Below are positions 49,310 to 60,430 of a stretch of DNA of 64,000 nt, in pieces. The position numbers were made by a program, and so were the translations under genes. The stretch's first letter is position 1. Each line of letters begins with the position of its first letter. The notes under the pieces were generated by a model, which was not told the origin of the DNA, made no database searches, and worked only from the letters and a program-made list of their open reading frames with translations. This DNA is from Leuctra nigra. Taxonomy: Eukaryota > Arthropoda > Insecta > Plecoptera > Leuctridae. The DNA lies in assembly GCA_934045905.1 (NCBI GenBank), contig OW203768.1:15342316-15406315 (forward strand), written 5' to 3'.

Positions 49310-49895
49310 GATTCTAGAGGCGGCGGTGGCGATCTTGTCGCGCGCTCGGTCATAGAGGCGGCGGTGGAAGTCTTGTCGCTCGCTCCGTCATAGAGGAGGC
49401 GGTGGTGGGCTTGTCGCGCGCTCCGACAGAGTGGAGGCGGTGGCGGGGACGTCGCGCGCTCCGTCATAGAGGCGGCGGTGGCGGGCTTGTCGCGCGCTCC
49501 GACAGAGTGGAGGCGGTGGCGGGGCGTTGCGCGCTCCGTCATAGAGGCGGCGGTGGCGGGCTTGTCGCGCGCTCCGACAGAGAGGCGGCGGTGGCGGGGA
49601 CGTCGCGCGCTCGCTCATAGAGGCGGCGGTGGCGGGCTTGTCGCGCGCTCCGACAGAGAGGAGGCGGTGGCGGGGACGTCGCGCGCGCCGTCATAGAGGC
49701 GGCGGTGGCGGGCTTGCTAGAGGCGGCGGTGGCGGCTTGTCACGCGCTCCGTCATAGAGGAGGCGGTGGCGGGCTTGCTAGAGGCGGCGGTGGCGGGCTT
49801 GTCGCTCGCTCCGTCATAGAGGCGGCGGTGGCGGTCGTGTCGCACGCTCCGTCATAGAGGCGGCGGTGGCGGGCTTGCTATAGAGGAGGCGGTGG
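49310..49895. repeat. GC-rich 38-bp minisatellite with two alternating unit types
   Basis: The unit has AGAGGCGGCGGTGGCGGG followed by CTTGTCGCGCGCTCC or GACGTCGCGCGCTCC, with GACAGAG or GTCATAG. In 49400-49700 the two types alternate, giving a 76-bp higher-order repeat. Long ORFs on both strands are a by-product. Strong CpG and GGCGG density. Confidence 0.9.
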
Positions 49896-50242
49896 GCGAT
49901 TGTCACTATACTGGGGGGATCATGTCGCAGTGACAAGTGTCTCATCTACCCGAGGAGGCCGTGAATAACATTGAGATGAGAGAATTGTCGCGCGACAAGA
50001 ATGTTGTCATTTTGATCGCACCCCAGGATAGGAATAACGATGCCATTTTGTGTTTAATAAGGCTGCTCTAATCATTTGTGGAAGCAGCAGCAAGAACTAT
50101 AGCTTTATTTGGTATTATCCCAGCATTTCTTCGAGACCGAACAGGATGAAACTGTCAAATGAGTTTCGTGTCTCTTCCGTGCGTTCAACTTCCCGCCGAT
50201 GGTCAGTACGCAAATGCTGGTTTATTGATTATAATACGTAAA

Positions 50243-50665
50243 TAGCGACGGATGCATGATTAGAATGAAACATCGGTGGGACGAAGGCGGTCGTGGCCTA
50301 TTACTAGGGAACCTTCCCATCATTTGCCTCCCGATTGACGGTGAGAGACGCTGAAATCGAACCCCGACAAGGGCGTATTCAAGGGGGGCCGACCCCCCCC
50401 CCCCCCCACACACATTTAAAATGTATGTAAAGCACATTTAAAATGTAAAAAAAAAAACATGAATAGACAGATCATGTCAAAAACGTTCCAATATGGTAAA
50501 TATTTAGTTAGAATTCCAAAATTTTCTAATTTTTTGATATTTTGTAATTTATAATTTTCTAAAATAGCTATACACTGCGATTCAAAATTGCACCTAAATG
50601 AATGACTTGATCCAAAATGTAATCCTGGATACGCCCTTGAACCCCGACATTCCGCCAGTGCAGGC
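50243..50665 (-). mobile_element. SINE copy interrupted by a hAT MITE
   Basis: Minus-strand SINE: 50243-50367 holds the body (GGGAGGCAAATGATGGGAAG, GGCCACGACCGCCTTCGTCC) and box B; the head continues after the insertion at 50648 (CACTGGCGGAATGTCGGGG on minus). The hAT element at 50368-50639 splits it. Confidence 0.75.
50368..50639. mobile_element. hAT MITE, 272 bp, nested in a SINE
   Basis: Ends CAAGGGCGTATTC / GGATACGCCCTTG with a perfect 8-bp duplication AACCCCGA (50360-50367 and 50640-50647). A C15 run lies near its left end (50393-50407). No ORF of its own. CAAGGGCGTA is a hAT-type terminus. Confidence 0.87.
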
Positions 50666-50679
50666 GCCTCATGTCGGCG

Positions 50680-50860
50680 ACCGCTCGCATGTGTTCCGGG
50701 GGGCCACCTGGAATGTCGGCGGTCCACCTGGGCGGGACACCCGGCCGTGAGGGCGCCCGGGTGTCCGCCGCCGCGCACGTGCTGCATTCCTGTCGCCCCG
50801 GTGCATGGCAGATGCACTTGCAGTTGCACTCGCGCGTCATTGACCCACGCATCGGTGATT
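50680..50860. promoter_or_regulatory. GC-rich patch with E-box cluster
   Basis: Contains two CACCTG boxes about 23 bp apart (about 50705 and 50727), CACGTG, CAGATG and CAGTTG in under 130 bp. These are E-protein-type sites; an autoregulatory role for Daughterless is only inferred. Confidence 0.3.
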
Positions 50861-51647
50861 TGGTGAGGGGGAGGGGGGGGGGGGGCTACATTGCTGCGCA
50901 CGCGGAGAAGAAAGAAAACAAGAGGACACAATCATGCCGAATACACACTTCGCTGCGCATGATCGAGATGGAAATGACAGCAAATTCTTCAAATTGTTAC
51001 TATAAATCGCGAAAAATTTTGATTTTGATTAAAAACCTAGAATAAAATTTTGTAGAATCCTAGAATAGCAAATTGATGTACCTAGCTTTAGTATTAGTAT
51101 GTATGTAAGTCACAATGTTCTACCACAAGAACATTGTTGTTCTTCCAAGGGTATATAAATAACAATTGTGACTTATTTGTAACATTATACATGAATAAAA
51201 ATCTTGAAAAAAAATTACAGATATTGATGCGTACCTCAGTGTATACAATCGAATACAATTTCATAAAGAACATTAATTCAATTTCATGCGATATCTAGAT
51301 GTTGATTCGCCATCAAATACAGTATGTTCGACAGATAACACTGTTTTGATCGCCGAGTTCTGAATAAGACGTCCAGAAGACTTTGGGGGTTTTTACGCTC
51401 GAATAGATAAACAGTTCGTTACGAAGATAATGGAAAGTGTCAATTCCAGGGATTGCAGCATTTCTCAGGAGCCAGGAAGTTGATACATTGTCAATACTTT
51501 GTATTGCATATACTTTTATAAAGTGTAAAATGGAAGCTTTGTATAATACGCTCAAAACAATTATGATATACAATACATAAAAGCGTAGATCACGAGAGAG
51601 AAGGAGAATTGAATTCACACTAAAGGGTTCGATTTGTTCAAGAAATG

Positions 51648-53232
51648 TATGCGTTTTTATAACTTTTAAGTTGTCAAAGTTCAGCTTTGAAACAAATATT
51701 TCAAGGTCTTCAAAGTGGTATTTTGGTAATAAATACCCTCGGTAACTGGAGCCTATGAGGAAAGTATGCATTTTTACAACTTTTAAGTTGTCAAAGTTCA
51801 ACTTAAACAAATATTTCAAGGTCTTCAAAGTGGACTTTTGGTAAATAATACCCCGGTAACTGGAGCCTATGAGGAAAGTATGCGTTTTTACCAGGGTTGG
51901 GTCAGTAGAATATTCAGCGTAGAAAATGGGTATTCTACGCGTATATTCTACCGTAGAATATGTAATGTAGAATATTGATGTAGATGACATATTCTACACG
52001 TAGAATATTATTTTTTTTTAAACATATTGATTTGGATTATAATGATTATTTTATTGATTTGTTTTCATTATAACAGCATTTTACTTTACTATGAGTACCT
52101 AGTAGGTACATAACAACTCGACCAAATTGTTGATACGAGAGAGACCAACTAACCGCCAGAAGATGAAGGAAGTACATCCTTCGAAACGTCGCGAACGGCC
52201 CTTATCAGGGCCACCAGCACCTCCAACGGAACAAACCGTCACCACTGCCATGTCATTACAAGATGGTTCCGAAAACGTCCACGACAGCATTACAATTTCT
52301 TTCTTCTAAATTTAACATTCATAAAAATAAACGCAAAGTAATACTCAAACATCTCATTCGGACTTTGGTAGTTGCTAGCTGTAATGCTGGATGCTGTATC
52401 TAACACAACTGTATCTACACAACTTTTAAGTAGAAATTTAAGTTCCATTCTACATGGTTATGCCTCTTTAATTAGAAATTATTTTGAAATGTTGTTTTAA
52501 TTTAAATTTTTTACATCTTGCTAAATGGCTTTTCCTGCAATATATTCAAATCATCGAGTGTTCCCTATTGTAGATATATGTAAGGGAAGTGTGCTATGAA
52601 TGGGCGTATTAATTAAGAGGTAGGATTGCTCTCTAATTTGTCAAAATTAAGGTTGTGACTGTCTCACTACAGAGTAGAATAAATAGAAAAGATTTGAACT
52701 CGACCGCTCTAAAGCTAAGTTGAAAATAGGGCAACTAATAAGGTAAAATAATATATTTTGGTCTATGCTAACTTTTCCAAATTTTACCAAGTTGTCAATC
52801 CACTGGCACTTAAAAAAAGTATTCTACAATAATATTCTACATATTCTACATATTCTACGTGTTACTCTACGTGTATGTAGAAAATTAATATTCTACGCGT
52901 AATGACCCAACCCTGGTTTTTACAACTTTTAAGTTGTCAAAGCTCAACTTCGAAACAAATCGTCAAGGTCTTCGAAGTGGACTTTTGGTAATAAATACCC
53001 CGGTAACTGGAGCCTATGAGAAAAGTATGCGTTTTTACAACTTTTAAGTTGTCAAAGCTCAACTTCGAAACAAATAGTCAAGGTCTTCGAAGTGGACTTT
53101 TGGTAATAAATACCCCGGTAACTGGAGCCTATGAGAAAAGTATGCGTTTTTACAACTTTTAAGTTGTCAAAGTTCAGCTTCGAAACAAATAGTCAAGGTC
53201 TTTTGGTAATAAATACCCCGGTAACTGGAGCC
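51648..53232. repeat. Satellite of 114-117 bp units, split by a hAT element
   Basis: Five units begin TATGCGTTTTTACAACTTTT at 51648, 51765, 51879, 53026 and 53141, each with AAGTTGTCAAAGTTCA, TCAAGGTCTTC and CCCCGGTAACTGGAGCCTAT. The third unit is interrupted at 51892. A minus-strand frame (51313-51990, 225 codons) stays open through the first units and carries a repeated HTFLIGSSYRG word; unit lengths that are not all multiples of 3 argue against coding. Confidence 0.88.
51892..52915. mobile_element. hAT-type non-autonomous element, 1024 bp, inside the satellite
   Basis: Ends CAGGGTTGGGTCA / TGACCCAACCCTG are flanked by a perfect 8-bp duplication GTTTTTAC (51884-51891 and 52916-52923). Subterminal regions are packed with TATTCTACGCGTAGAATA-type palindromes on both sides. 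A 60-codon ORF (52127-52309, + strand; RERPTNRQKMKE...) is not recognised and is too short for a transposase. Confidence 0.9.
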
Positions 53233-53506
53233 TTTTAGTGTGTATTCTCCCGCGGTGCCGAGTGTTCGGATGCGACTCGATCTTCTTGCGACGAGCGATG
53301 CTGCGAGGTTGTTCACCTGGACCAATGATTGCACAGCTGAAATCACGTTTTTTCGTCGCGCCGGCAGAAGAGAGCACTTATTAATCTCGTTTTAAAGAGC
53401 CCGAGCGGCAGTCACTCACCTGCCATGCACGAGCAATTCGGTAACGAGCGTAAATGGTTCGATTCTCTTCGACCATGTGTGGGCTCCCGATCGCGCGTAT
53501 ACTTAA

Positions 53507-53942
53507 GAGTCTTGGGGACCGCTATAACTGACGGGTATTTGATACCCATTTTGTCGTTATACTATTAAGAAATGTTAAGAAATACTTTAAACAAAAAAGT
53601 TTTTTTTTCGTAATTTTTCATGAAATATGTGAAAAATTAATATATTTAAAAAAAAAGTATTAAAGAAATATGTTTTTCGTATTTTTTTATGCAATATGTG
53701 AAAAATTAAATTATTTAAAAAAAAGTATTAAAAAAAATATTTTTTTCGTATTTTTTCGGGAAATATGTGAAAAATATTTTTTTTTCTTTAAATATTTCTT
53801 GAATTTTCTTAATAGTATGGGTATAAAAACTACCTCCCAAAATTGCATAACAGTGGAGTAAATAATAGCCTTGGGGAGACTATGAGGTATTTTGGGAAAA
53901 TTTGACACAATCCGTCAGTGTCCATAGCGGTCCCCAGAACTC
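53507..53942. mobile_element. TTAA-flanked TIR element, 436 bp
   Basis: GAGTCTTGGGGACCGCTAT and the inverse ATAGCGGTCCCCAGAACTC, plus CTGACGG / CCGTCAG, are flanked by TTAA on both sides. The middle (53605-53790) is three drifting 60-70 bp AT-rich units with AAATATGTGAAAAAT. TTAA suggests a piggyBac-type element. Confidence 0.75.
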
Positions 53943-55481
53943 TTAATTTCATCGGTCGTCATCATTCAATCGGCAGTAATCATTATAATCATGGACAAGT
54001 CGTCGTACGTGACTGTTCAGTTGATGATGCTTGCCAGGTTTCTTTCGTTGCATGAGTTGAGAATTAATTCCGGCGAGAAGGGACTAAAAGTGTTTCCATG
54101 TCGTTTAGTTCTGTTGACTTTAGAAGATTTCAATCATAATTTATCATTTCTATATTTAAAACGCATTTCGTAAAATGTATTTAAGGTCACTATGTTTTGC
54201 ATATTTTTTCACAGACAATTAACGTTTTTGTTTGTTTGAAATATTCGGGTAGACAGATGTGGTATGATCAAGTGGTCATGTCTTCCGGGATGCAAATTCT
54301 TGTACTTCTAATTTGGCCAATAAACGATTCATGCGAACTCTGTTTTTAGATTCTTGTACATATTATTCGATAGGGCACTAGCCAAACTTTTTCCCGCTAT
54401 TGTGCTGCAGCGCTGCCATCGGGAGTGAGTAAGAAGTGTGAAGTAAGCTTTGAAGTAAGCTGTTCGTGCCACTCAAAATTAAAACTCGCGAAACTTTATT
54501 TTGACAGGCGTAAGAAGATGTACTTACTGTTTAGATACATATATTTTTTACTCTAGTATAATAAAACGTGTAAAAATAAGAAGATAGTGCAATATCTTAA
54601 GCAAATTCGATTTCAATCTGAAGCGACACCCTCTCAATTGTTTTAATAGAAAGTTACAAAATTCCATTGTGCCGTGAGTCAGTTCAAGAAAGCACTGGAA
54701 ACAAAAATATTTCTGTGAGCTGTCATTATATGATCAAAATATTGTTATTACACTATCATTTCTAATAATTATCCACTCTTTCGGTAAATAACCAAATATC
54801 AACATTAATTCTTATAATATAACATGAAAATACGGAGTGTGGGGTAAGAAATACGTTGATTTGAAAAGCACAGCCTCGACGCTAGCGCCAAAGTGGCCGA
54901 TCCTGTCGTCCTAGCTTGGCATCGCCCCATTAATTGTCTTCATGATGTGAAGGTTTTCTAGTGCTTATAGAACTTTTAATCAATAATGGTGGAATGTATT
55001 GATCAGGGTGATTGTTATAGAGTGTGTTAATGTCGAAGAGAAATATGTTGGGGGGTGTTTTGATATTTTTCTTTCGCTCTGTTAAACTCTTCATTATTCA
55101 CCAAGTCAAAGTCTGAAATTCTCTTTCTGGATTCCCCTGTATTGATCGTGGTATGTCATGATTCCCAATCTCACTTTCAATTAAATATATGATACGAATT
55201 TGAATGAGAATGCTTGGAAACTATGTTATCCGTAAGTATTTGCACCTTTTCCTCAGCAAATGCTCTCAGCCTCAGAAATCAGGCGTTTTTCAACAAGAAA
55301 CGAGATTTCAGAACGCTTTCGCTTGTCATAACGCCAAGTACTGGCTCAAATACGTTCCGAATCTGGGCTACGAGAAAATTGAACTAGGATACATAAAAAG
55401 GGTTCATTTATTTGCTTACGCGTCTTGAAACACGAAAACTCAATCATTCTTCTCTTTTGGATTTCAACGACGACTTATGAC

Positions 55482-55723
55482 TAGTGTTGGGACTTGAAAA
55501 TTTTCACAAAATACTCATTTACAGAGGACCTTTTAGCATATTTTCAATTGTTTTATTTTGTAAAGTATTAATTGAGGTGTGTTAGATTATTATGCGTGAT
55601 AGAAATACGTTTAAAAATGTCGGTGCATTTACCAGAAAAATAATTTTTTTTAAAAATGTACCTTCCTCAGGATTCAAAACATTGAAAATTAAAAAAAAAT
55701 CATCATGAAAAATCCCAACACTA
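55482..55723. mobile_element. hAT MITE, 242 bp (TAGTGTTGGGA family)
   Basis: Ends TAGTGTTGGGA / TCCCAACACTA with perfect 8-bp duplication CTTATGAC (55474-55481 and 55724-55731). GAAAATTTTC occurs next to the left end, as in the 1043-bp element at 17704, of which this is a short relative. Confidence 0.88.
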
Positions 55724-55765
55724 CTTATGACAATGTAAAAGTGCGTTATTTTCTAAAGAAACGTA

Positions 55766-55996
55766 ACAGGTTTGCCTCAGTGAACTTGTATTCTGAAGGT
55801 CCCGGGTTCAATTCCGGCGCCCGACCTTCCTGTCGGAAGTGTTTTCGTGGTTTCCCTCAGTCGCTCGACAAATGCTGGGAAGGTTCTCTACCAATATGCC
55901 AGCACCGTCTCCTTCCCACCGTCCACCCATACCCAATCATAATCATTCAACCGTCGCCATTAGCCTATCTGCAGAACAATGCAAAGTTAAACTCCA
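55766..55996 (+). mobile_element. SINE copy
   Basis: Plus strand: TTTGCCTCAGTGAACTTG, box B GGTTCAATTCC (55804-55814), GACCTTCCTGTCGGAAG, AAATGCTGGGAAGGTTC and the 3' end CTGCAGAACAATGCAAAGTT. Box A weak. Confidence 0.78.
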
Positions 55997-57769
55997 CTAA
56001 ACATGAACTATTGTGTCGATGTTATTAATGTACCTCTAGAGAAGAATTATTCTCCTATTACATTAGGTAGGTATAAAAAATTACATTTTCTCATAAGTAG
56101 CCAGACACAAGTGTCTCGAAACTCGATGCACATTACAGATTCCGCGAGTGTAAAATGACCACTCATTCCCGCGTAGTATGTGAAACTGTGTTTCTCCTGT
56201 CCACCACCGTGGCGCTAGTGATCGGGTGTGTGCGAGTGTTTTAACCGGTATTGTGTTCGTGCGCAAGGGGACAGGTGATGCACTCAATATACACGCCGAG
56301 GATATGTGTTTCACATGAAATATGTAAGCCTTTCCTTCCTACGCGACGTTGCCGCCTCCTCGTCTTAATCGTCTCCGCCGCCGCGTAATCGGAGACTCGT
56401 CTCGGCGCAAAGTCACAACGTCACACTGTGTGTTTTTTTTTTGAAAAAATGGAACGTTTTCTTTTTGAAAAAAAATCGAACGTTTTTGTTTCTCTGGAAT
56501 GGACCCCTATTCGGTAACCACAAGATGGCAGTTGGAATATTTGTTTTTAGTTTTTTTGTACTTAATGAAACGAAACGTGATTACGTACCGAAATAGAGAC
56601 GAATGTATTTACGGATTAGTGGCCTATTTAGAAACACTAGTTTATTATGAGTGCTTCTTTATTTAACTATCAACATACGGTTCTGCCTCCGAGGAATTAA
56701 CTGAGAATAATACCAGTTTAGCCTATCAGAAGGCAGGATAAGTCGAATTATTCAACAAATAATGTTTTGTTGATGTTCCACAAAAATTCTGAAGTACCTA
56801 ATTTCTCTTTCGATGCACATTCTAAGATACTTTATAAACCAGTGTAGACGATTGTTATTATAAAAATGTGTTATTGAGATGCATCTTGTTAGGCCTCTGG
56901 GTGTGAAGAAAGTGCATGTGCCGCATTTCTGAAACCTTTTCAGAACTGCATTTAAGTTTCGCTTCCAAGTAACACATCGTAAATCAAACCATATTGAGTC
57001 TAGTTTCTGAAATGTGTTTGTATCCCCCCCCCCACCCCCACCCACTGATGCGACCCCGAAGGGGTTGTTTTTCTCAAAAAGCGTCTCGTAAATAACAACC
57101 CGATCATCCCCCGGTTTCAAGGTCAACATCTGCAACTGTCACCCCATCCTCCTCGGGTTTTAAAAATAACCCTTCTGATTAGGTTACCAGAGGCTCTGTG
57201 AGGGTGGCTGGGGATTGGATTGAGAGGTTCAACAGGGTGGGGGGGGGGGGGGGGGAGCACAGTTCGATGGGTTTTGTTATGTTGTTGATTGAATCCAGCG
57301 AAGTTTCAGGAAGTACGGAATAGAAGTAACATCTGTCTCTCCTAAGATGTGACCTTTATCGGACAAGTATATATTTAGGAAGTTTGTTTTTATGTTCGAA
57401 TGATTTTATTGCATTTTGATTGGTTTATAATTTTATTCATTTTTTCCGGCTTTCGTAACTATCATTTGTTTTTAGACATCAAACAATTTGAAGGAAATGT
57501 TTTGTACAGAGTGGTGCGCTATCGTCGTTCGAAAATGTTCAACTATTTGATACCTATTTTTCAATATTAGTGAAAATTATGGAGTAAATTGACACATTTT
57601 AATATTATTTATTTCCTTTACTTTGTAGATTGTTTCGAATTGCTTGATGAGTAGTACCTATTTTCACTCATTTCAAAATCAATCCTGAAATTACACTTTT
57701 TTTCACGTTCATTTTAGATTTCAAGATTTCACTTATTTCAGCGAGGCAATTTGTTTGCAAATCATCTTC

Positions 57770-58030
57770 AAGGACTTCTTCTTGTTTTGCTTGGTCTCTA
57801 GTGCAGTTTCCCCTGCCGCTTGACTGGTCCACGTGCTCAGGTAGACACGGGAGGCTGTGATCTCGACGGCATGTGCGTCGTGTGACATCTGGCTCACATG
57901 TGCATCCAGATCGCACTGGTCCACGTGTACAGGTAGATGCCAGGAGGCTGTGACATCTGGCTCGACGGCAGACGCTCCCCAGACCTCTGTCTCTAGGTCA
58001 ACGTCGACACCTCGCGTGTGCATCCAGATC
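57770..58030. repeat. Imperfect internal duplication, CpG-rich
   Basis: ACTGGTCCACGTG..CAGGTAGA..C..GGAGGCTGTGA occurs twice (57826 and 57916), and CATCTGGCTC..., TGTGCATCCAGATC recur. ORFs on both strands overlap here without family support. Confidence 0.55.
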
Positions 58031-58480
58031 AGTGCATTCATCGGGTGGCTGCGGCTCCTGATTCACAGGTGTCGCCACCAAACCGGGGTGTAGTCTCTCG
58101 CAAAAGTAGCGGCCTAGAATCACAGAGATTTCCTCAATGTTAATGATAGCTGCTAAAGATTCTGGGAGCGAGTGAAATTTCTTCTCATTTGAGATATTTT
58201 TGACTAATTTCAGACATATTGATGATCTGATATTTTTTCGTTTTTTTTACTTTGAGTGACATAGCCACACATATTTATATTACTAGAGGGACCCGTCACG
58301 TGATGCGCGCGACGGCGTTCCCCACAGACAGACAGACAGAACTTGGTAAATATGTATAATTCTCACGGTATATACCTTTCTGTTTTGTGAGTTTAGTTTC
58401 TCTAAAGTGGTATATTTTCCTCATTTCAGAATGATACGTATCTAAATTTCACCCCAATTCCTGCTCATATTTGTTCCATG

Positions 58481-58586
58481 TTAGTATGGTTGGAGACAGG
58501 CTAAGTTGAACCCGAGCTAGCATGGGTCGGCCTATACCTGGCAATGATAAGCAGGGTTCAACTTAGCCTGTCCCCGACCTTACTTA
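58481..58586. mobile_element. 106-bp hairpin element
   Basis: GACAGGCTAAGTTGAACCC at 58495 pairs perfectly with GGGTTCAACTTAGCCTGTC; the outer 14 bases pair imperfectly. Probably a small MITE; target duplication not resolved. Confidence 0.6.
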
Positions 58587-58862
58587 CTCCACTTTTAATA
58601 TGTCCATGGTTATAGCCACTATTTTTTTTCAATATTCAGGATTGAATCTTGCCAAACTTTAGATCACGGTGCTTTATATGCATCAAAATCAGCAACGAAC
58701 TATAACTAACTCCTTGGATTGAGCTCCGAATGGTTGGAATGTGAGGCGGGTTTGCGCGCACGCTGCTGTGTCGACCACATGGCGGCCAGGGGATGCCGTC
58801 GAACCGTGTCAAGGGTGAAGTCGGGGCTCGATCCCCGGCTACCGTGTCAAGGGTGTTGACCA

Positions 58863-58999
58863 TGGATCAAGAGCAACAGGAAGCACTCCCCCCCACGCCC
58901 ACAGCACCCTCCGGGCGAGGCGGCGTTGCCAGGCGTACAGCTTCCCTTCGCGTCTTTGTTTATAAGTTTTCATCTGCCGAGGGACGATCATCGTTGTGA
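58863..58999 (+). other. Small ORF with good start context, unknown
   Basis: GACCATGGATC opens a frame MDQEQQEALPPTPTAPSGRG continuing to a stop at 58999. No donor, family or expression evidence; the patch is CpG-rich. Could be chance. Confidence 0.2.
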
Positions 59000-59999
59000 T
59001 TGTTGTTATTAGTATGACGTTTGACGCTATGATTGATGATGACTCGAGTATGCAATTACCTTCGAAAATACTTTTTAGTCCTCTGCCTGACGTCAAAATA
59101 AGAACGAAATGAAAATCATAGTACATGATGATTTTGTCTTTATTTACGAGAAAAATTGTTTTAACGAAATCCTTTTTTAAATAATACCATAGAGGTAACT
59201 ATAATACCATTTGTTTTCAGTGTTTATTTTTGGTACGTCAATTGCAATCGTATCAAGGGCGTATTGAAACTCACTTGATTTGATAATGGCAGGATGTGCG
59301 CAGTTGAAAATAATGCTATTTAATTTTAAATGATGTTTTCCAAGAATTTAGGCGGCCTGATGTTTGCTCCTCTGATTTGATTATGATTGGCGAATTAATC
59401 TCTAACCTCTAGCTTTTGTGATTCTAGTTTCTAGTTCTGCTTTGTCGGCCAGGTTCAATTGCAACAATTTGATGAGTAATTTTTTAAAAATCGTTAAAAA
59501 TTACGTTTTGTGAAACTACTGAGGTGTTAACTGAGGTTTCTTATGGAAAATCTATGATATTTCTGGAATGGCTAACCGAGGTTTTATGGAATATTGGAAT
59601 ATGGAAAGACAAGTTTGTAATCACATAGTTTTTATGGCATTACGGATATGCCAAGCGGCGACGGATTTGCATGAGCGTATGTCTACAAGCAAGGATTTCA
59701 TCCAGTATTCTAATTCATTCGGATTTCATTTGCTAGCTTGTATCTGCTCTGACATCAATGACAACGCCGGCTAAGACGCTCTCGAGTGAAATCTGTGTGG
59801 TTATTGTCGCAGTGTCATTTGCAGCCTCCAAGCATTCGACATCACACCCGACCGAGACGATTGCGAGGGTGAAAACCAGAACATTCGGTGGAGATCTGAA
59901 AAAGTCACAGAAAATCACAAAAAAACTTTAATAAATTTAAAAAATGTGTAAAGTAGTAAATTAAAGTACATTATATAAGAACACTTTTACAAATAATTA

Positions 60000-60160
60000 A
60001 ACGGTATTCAAAAGAAAAGTATTGGCTGAAAAGTTTAATGGCATCAACCAAGAAGTATACCTTGGCTAACGCATCATAACTTATAGTACTACAAGTTTAC
60101 CTATTTAGGTAAACTGAAGAATTGATTGTCAAGGAATCTGACCAGCAGCCAATCTGTTTT
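60000..60160. repeat. Dispersed repeat, copy 2 (other at 28881-29040)
   Basis: Same landmark order as copy 1, same orientation, many differences. Confidence 0.5.
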
Positions 60161-60356
60161 GTTCAAATACCGTTTTTAATTTGTTTGAGTGTTCATCCTA
60201 ATTAAAACTAAAAAATATAATGTGCACAAATATAAGTAGTACAACTTTTAAGAAAACACTTCAAATCGCCCATTAATCTAATTTTTGTGATGATAATTTG
60301 CTCAGAATTTCAATATTCATCCCCCGCTGTATAATTGTGTCATTGACAGGTTAGGA

Positions 60357-60430
60357 GCTTGCCAGGTGATGGGGAGGAATAGGTAGTGGCCTATTGTTTG
60401 GAATCATCACAGCATTTGTGTCACAGAATG
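60357..60430 (-). mobile_element. SINE body fragment
   Basis: Short match to the SINE middle (AATGCTGTGATGATTCCAAA and CAATAGGCCACTACC on minus). Decayed. Confidence 0.4.

Noticed and set aside
49042..49742. Several long Arg/Pro/Ala-rich ORFs on both strands
   Set aside because: Products of the GC-rich 38-bp minisatellite; stop codons are rare in such sequence.
51313..51990. 225-codon minus-strand ORF, longest in the window, with a repeated HTFLIGSSYRG word
   Set aside because: It reads through the 114-117 bp satellite and the end of a hAT element; the unit lengths are mostly multiples of 3 by chance, and it crosses the insertion boundary. No family likeness.
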